Assembly: GCA_039033695.1 (NCBI GenBank)
Contig: JBCCCC010000027.1
Coordinates: 1 to 26,083 of the forward strand
Length of the DNA: 26,083 bases
From: CALBPI01 sp039033695
Lineage (GTDB): Bacteria; Pseudomonadota; Gammaproteobacteria; Steroidobacterales; Woeseiaceae
Direction of reading: 5' to 3'
This document shows positions 22,558 to 26,083 of this stretch, in pieces. Under the pieces are notes generated by a model. The model was not told the origin of the DNA, ran no database searches, and saw nothing but the letters and a program-made list of their open reading frames with translations. Position 1 is the first letter of the stretch. Every line of letters starts with the position of its first letter. Both the position numbers and the translations under genes were made by a program.

Positions 22558-24234
22558 TCATGCGCCAACATAGCTTTCGGCAAGCGTCGTCACCTGAGTC
22601 TCAGTTAAGCCAAGCTCCTGCAGCGCCAGCAGCAGCGACGAGTTTGAGACCAGAAACTCGCGATTCACATTAAGCAGCGTCGATATCTCCTCGCGCCGGA
22701 TTTCATTGGATCGGATATCGGCATAGATATTGTCGTGGATTTGATCGTGTACGGACTGCACCAGGCGATTCGCTTCGGCGAAGTCGTGCACGACCGGCGC
22801 CGAATCGGCACTACCAATCTCGTTGATAAAACCGTAACACTCCTCGAGCGCTGTCCTGAATCGCGCATGGTACTTCACTAGCTTCGGATCAATAGACTGC
22901 GCCAGCTCGTCTAGATTATGACGCACATCGCTCAGCGACTTGGCGGCATGAACCGCATGCCTTGCGGCAGAAAGCAATTGGTTAAGCCGGGTTGTTACGG
23001 CTCGCTCGATCGGCTGGCTTTGGATCTGGGCGACGAACTCCAGTATTTCCCCCTCAAGCTCTTTGTTCTTACGATACATCTGTCCATACTCAAATGCTCC
23101 CGCCCAGTAGGACGACGCCGAAGTCACGCCCTCTTGCGAACCCGGAATATCCAACGGCGGCGAAAACACATGGCGATTCTGATCGATAACGCGCTGTACA
23201 AGATACGACACTTCGCCCTCCACGGCTGCCAGACCCGCCTCCGTGATCGAGGCGACTGTCTGACTGACAAAGCGACTCTCAAGGTGCGGCTCAACAACGA
23301 AACGGTGACGTAGAAACCCGGCTAACGGGCGAATCAACGGCAAGAACAACAGCACGCCAACCAAGTTGAACAATGAGTGAAATGCCACGAGGCTATAGAG
23401 CGGATCGGTCAGGCCAATCAATGAGACGAGGGCGAGCAACGGCACAAGAAACCAAAAAGCCAGTACTGCCGTTGTCAGGTTAAAAATGAAATGCGCGGCT
23501 GCTGCGCGCCGCTTAATCGCGGGCCCCACGATACCGCCGATGAGTACAGTACTGGTTGTACCAAGGTCGGCGCCAATTGCCACCGCAGCTGCGGCGGGTA
23601 AATCGATAATCCCGGCGTTCAGCGCTGTGAGCGCAATCAGCATCGTTGCGGAGCTCGATTGGACGACAGCCGCAAACAGGATACCGAATAGGAGATATTG
23701 GACGGGTGCAAGCGATGATAGCGCGCCCAAGTCGATCACCGCACTCAGGCCGTCAACGCTGGTCTTCATAACGTCCAGGCCCAGTACCAATAGCCCGACT
23801 GCTGTCATTAGTCGACCAGCCTCCTTCACTCGACCGGAACAAAGAATGAACACGAGCGCGCCGATTCCTATGACCGGATAGGCAAAACCAAAGACATCAA
23901 ACTTAAAACCGACAGTCGCGACCAACCAGCCCGTGATAGTCGTGCCAAAATTGGCGCCGAAGATCACTCCAAGTGCACTCTCCAGTGTCAGTACGCCGGC
24001 GCCCGTGAACGCCAGCACCATGAGACCGACCAACGAGCTACTCTGCACCAGCGCTGTGGCCAGTGCTCCGACCATCGACGACTGAATCGCACTGCCCGCT
24101 CGGCGCTGGAGAAAGCTGCGCAACTTGGTTGCCGATGTCGCGCGCAGCGCCGCTTCAAGTTGCGACATCGCAAACAGGAACAGGCCCAACCCGCCAAGAA
24201 ACGCCGCACTATCGAATTGCCTGAGTAAATCCAT
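22558..24234 (-). CDS. Na/Pi cotransporter with C-terminal PhoU-like domain (NptA type)
   Basis: The 558-residue protein has about eight to nine membrane segments and the duplicated QSSS motifs that define the NaPi-II/NptA family: Q64-SSS in ALVQSSSLVG and Q192-SSS in VQSSSATML. Residues about 340-545 form a soluble helical PhoU-like domain facing the cytoplasm. It should take up inorganic phosphate with sodium, or export it in some bacteria. The ATG at 24232-24234 begins MDLLRQFDSA. It is monocistronic, with a universal-stress-protein fragment just upstream and a PPK2 polyphosphate kinase 1.5 kb further up on the same strand, a phosphate-themed setting. Confidence 0.93.
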   Translation of the reverse strand: MDLLRQFDSAAFLGGLGLFLFAMSQLEAALRATSATKLRSFLQRRAGSAIQSSMVGALATALVQSSSLVGLMVLAFTGAGVLTLESALGVIFGANFGTTITGWLVATVGFKFDVFGFAYPVIGIGALVFILCSGRVKEAGRLMTAVGLLVLGLDVMKTSVDGLSAVIDLGALSSLAPVQYLLFGILFAAVVQSSSATMLIALTALNAGIIDLPAAAAVAIGADLGTTSTVLIGGIVGPAIKRRAAAAHFIFNLTTAVLAFWFLVPLLALVSLIGLTDPLYSLVAFHSLFNLVGVLLFLPLIRPLAGFLRHRFVVEPHLESRFVSQTVASITEAGLAAVEGEVSYLVQRVIDQNRHVFSPPLDIPGSQEGVTSASSYWAGAFEYGQMYRKNKELEGEILEFVAQIQSQPIERAVTTRLNQLLSAARHAVHAAKSLSDVRHNLDELAQSIDPKLVKYHARFRTALEECYGFINEIGSADSAPVVHDFAEANRLVQSVHDQIHDNIYADIRSNEIRREEISTLLNVNREFLVSNSSLLLALQELGLTETQVTTLAESYVGA

Positions 24235-24283
24235 ATCACCTAGTTGGGGCAGATCTGACCGCGTGCGCCACTCTGTTCAATGA

Positions 24284-24484
24284 CTATAGCCTCCATATCG
24301 CTTTGCGCGTACCCCTTGCGGGTTCGCCTGCGACATAGGTGTGGAATACGAAGGAGAATAACTCGATGCTGGCATCGAATGCTCCGGCAATCTGTGACGC
24401 ACGATCGAGTGGCGCAGGTTCTTCAACATCCTTATCGATGATGACCAAGGCACAACTCTTTTGTTCTCTCACTCTGGGCTCCAA
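24284..24484 (-). pseudogene. Universal stress protein (UspA/UspE-like), N-terminal remnant
   Basis: A 66-codon frame encodes SCALVIIDKDVEE, then LDRASQIAGAFDASIEL and FVFHTYVAGE. This matches the start of a Usp domain: the first beta strand with VIID, helix 1 of the LDRA-x-x-IA type, and the second strand. Full Usp domains need about 140 residues (280 in UspE). After VAGE the resemblance ends, and a stop follows within 13 codons, directly before the Na/Pi gene. The gene seems to have been truncated by deletion. A TTG at 24482 or the GTG three codons later would be the start. It is unlikely to be functional. Confidence 0.6.
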
Positions 24485-24806
24485 TGCGCTATCACAGCCA
24501 GGCTACGACAATCATCACCGTCGGAACATACGAGGTACCACCTATAGAGTTCACGTACCTCGGCCAATGAATCGCGCCCTCCTCAATGCCCACTTGCGCA
24601 CAACGACTCCGCTGCACACGGAACTGGCGTTAGCCGATTCTGCTCCCCTGGTTCGTCAATGAGATCGACAGTCGTGCAGAATTGTCGCTGCTTACAGTCG
24701 TCGTGCGAAACTAATGGCGAGTTGGTTCTCGATGCAGCGGCGGAGTGGTCTTACATGATATGACTTGGAGTATGTCCTTATGGAGTACCGGCGTTTAACG
24801 AATCGG
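24485..24806. other. 322-bp gap, no gene seen
   Basis: Frames here are short and lack ribosome sites. The sequence separates the stop of the 263-aa membrane protein gene from the Usp remnant and has no clear terminator. It may hold further debris of decayed genes. Confidence 0.35.
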
Positions 24807-25598
24807 CTACGGTATTCGACTGCTCCCGCGCTTCCAGCCAACCAACGCAGCTATTGCACCGATAACCAGCCCCATCGCCGCCAAATTCGTAGTCGGCCAG
24901 CTAGCAGCATCGATAAACAATCCTCGCCAAATCTGGACATCATCAAATAACTCCAGCGCGATACTCTGGGCGAGCATTGCGCCGATTACGAACAGGTACG
25001 GCTTGCCGTACTTCGGTTGTTTAGCAAATAGAACGAGCGCCAACACAATCGCAATCAATTGTGCGAGATGAAACGCGGAATAAATACTTCGTACATCCTC
25101 AATGCTGCGGACCAATAGGCCCGGCACGCCATTGAGGATTCGACCAAGTACGGATTCAGAGAACAGAAACAGTGTCACCAACATCCACCTGGCGTGCATC
25201 TGTACATGACGCCTGTCTCTCAGAGCGGCGTAGTACATATACGCGGTCGCGACTACGGAAATCAGTGTGATGGCGCCGATACCTGGGCCAAAAACAGTTG
25301 CAAAAGGATCGCCATCGACGATGCGTTGCGACTCGCTTTGAAAGACAAGAAAGAACCCGCAGAGATAAACCGGAAACAACAAGACGCTCGCGAAACCGAC
25401 GCGTCTGTGCAGCTGTCGCATACCACGCTGTATCGATGCGCTTTGCGCGGCCACCAGAAGTATCCAAAGCGTTGCCGCCAGTGCATGTAGGTGTTTGGCG
25501 GGCGGCTCTTCGGTAAGCGCGCCAAGGTAGCCAGAGAACCCCAGCATCGAGGCTGGAATCAATAACAGTACGTACCAATGGGCGAACCGATACGGCAT
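24807..25598 (-). CDS. Hypothetical multi-pass membrane protein
   Basis: The protein has 263 residues with about seven hydrophobic segments. Conserved-looking histidines sit at the membrane edge: H37 and H39 in AKHLHALAATLW, H65 in LHRRVGF and two in HVQMHARWML. The pattern recalls DUF2306-like or cytochrome-b561-like membrane proteins in which histidines could hold heme, but no family can be named with confidence. The ATG at 25596-25598 has GGGAGG about 8 bases upstream, a good start. It lies 145 bp after the PPK2 gene, with a weak hairpin-T5 element between them. Confidence 0.75.
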   Translation of the reverse strand: MPYRFAHWYVLLLIPASMLGFSGYLGALTEEPPAKHLHALAATLWILLVAAQSASIQRGMRQLHRRVGFASVLLFPVYLCGFFLVFQSESQRIVDGDPFATVFGPGIGAITLISVVATAYMYYAALRDRRHVQMHARWMLVTLFLFSESVLGRILNGVPGLLVRSIEDVRSIYSAFHLAQLIAIVLALVLFAKQPKYGKPYLFVIGAMLAQSIALELFDDVQIWRGLFIDAASWPTTNLAAMGLVIGAIAALVGWKRGSSRIP

Positions 25599-25647
25599 AC
25601 AAGCACCTCCCGCAGGTTAGCGTTGGACTAGCGACATCCCAATGATG

Positions 25648-25664
25648 AAAAAGGGCGACGCCCC
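25648..25664 (-). terminator. Weak intrinsic terminator after PPK2
   Basis: On the minus strand GGGC-GTC-GCCC forms a 4-bp GC stem followed directly by five T residues (25652-25648), about 80 bases beyond the PPK2 stop. It is short, so termination is probably partial. Confidence 0.35.
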
Positions 25665-25742
25665 GCTCAAAGCATGCCAACACCCTCGCGCTGCCGTTGG
25701 TAGCGAGAATATCTCATTAGCATTAACGCCCTATTGCACGAT

Positions 25743-26083
25743 TCAGGACCAGAGGTGACTGTCCTTCTCGATCACCTGAGCGGGCGTGCCGACTATTAAC
25801 GGATCTGGTCCATGCACCAGATTTGTATCCTTATCGGGGTAGTCCAGGCCGGAAAGAAAATGCTGCATGCAGTTGAGCCGCGCACGCTTCTTATCGTCCG
25901 ACTTGATGATCGTCCACGGCGCATCCGCCGTATCTGTGTAAGAGAACATGGCTTCTTTTGCGTCGGTGTAGTCGCTCCATTTATCTTGCGACACACGGTC
26001 AACCGGGCTTAGCTTCCACTGCTTCAATGGGTCGTGTTCGCGCTGTGCAAAGCGTTGCTCTTGTTCCTTCTGTGTTACAGAGA
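25743..26083 (-). CDS. ppk2: Polyphosphate kinase 2 family protein, C-terminal part (partial)
   Basis: The frame is open through the right edge and ends at 25743, giving 113 residues. It shows the PPK2 C-terminal phrases: EQEQRFAQREHDPLKQWKLSPVD, given here as EQxxRF then DPLKQWKLSPVD, and APWTIIKSDDKKRARLNCMQHFL. The upstream part with the Walker motifs is outside the window. PPK2 enzymes transfer phosphate between polyphosphate and nucleotides; the class (NMP- or NDP-using) cannot be told from this part. An internal TTG at 26027 is not the true start, because the conserved frame continues upstream. Its position near the Na/Pi cotransporter supports a phosphate-storage or stress role. Confidence 0.9.
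   Translation of the reverse strand, partial: SVTQKEQEQRFAQREHDPLKQWKLSPVDRVSQDKWSDYTDAKEAMFSYTDTADAPWTIIKSDDKKRARLNCMQHFLSGLDYPDKDTNLVHGPDPLIVGTPAQVIEKDSHLWS

Overview
The window looks like a gammaproteobacterial chromosome segment. The evidence is a roughly mid-50s % GC background (judged by eye), HAE1-type RND and HlyD/FtsX export systems, a LytS-like kinase, Hsp20, PPK2 and a NptA-type Na/Pi cotransporter. The lineage below class is not determined. No rRNA, tRNA or CRISPR array was seen.

Layout. 1-4522 (minus): an export operon of an RND pump, its periplasmic adaptor (4-base overlap) and the start of a membrane sensor kinase that runs off the left edge. 4781-6247 (plus): a secreted two-domain metallo-beta-lactamase-fold protein. 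About 6.4-11.2 kb (all minus): an AT-richer accessory island. In transcription order it holds a 67-aa membrane protein, a DUF2384 (MbcA/ParS/Xre-type) antitoxin without its usual RES toxin, a tyrosine integrase broken by a one-base insertion, an ABC-type ATPase fused to a TOPRIM/DUF4435-like domain, and a 215-aa membrane protein. This is the best candidate for an undescribed system: a PARIS/OLD-like ATPase-nuclease with a possible membrane partner, carried with a recombinase and an antitoxin, and preceded by a leader with paired palindromes.

11.3-13.8 kb (minus): a sulfur-dioxygenase-like MBL protein preceded by a 20-aa translationally coupled ORF, then Hsp20 and a secreted hypothetical. 13.85-14.46 kb: a gene-free region that, on the minus strand, folds into several nested stems and ends in a strong intrinsic terminator; it is a candidate structured RNA. 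14.46-16.7 kb (minus): an alcohol dehydrogenase lacking its structural-zinc cysteines, overlapping an APC amino-acid permease. 17.2-21.5 kb (plus): a complete tripartite ABC exporter (ATPase, double-FtsX permease, HlyD adaptor). 21.6-26.1 kb (minus): a 119-aa hypothetical, a Na/Pi cotransporter with a PhoU-like tail, a universal-stress-protein remnant, a membrane protein and the C-terminus of a PPK2 polyphosphate kinase.

How it fits together: outside the island the genes are envelope export, protein and sulfur stress, fermentative-type redox, and phosphate/polyphosphate handling, which reads as a stress-response neighbourhood. Several gene-free gaps and the USP fragment suggest this neighbourhood has been losing genes.
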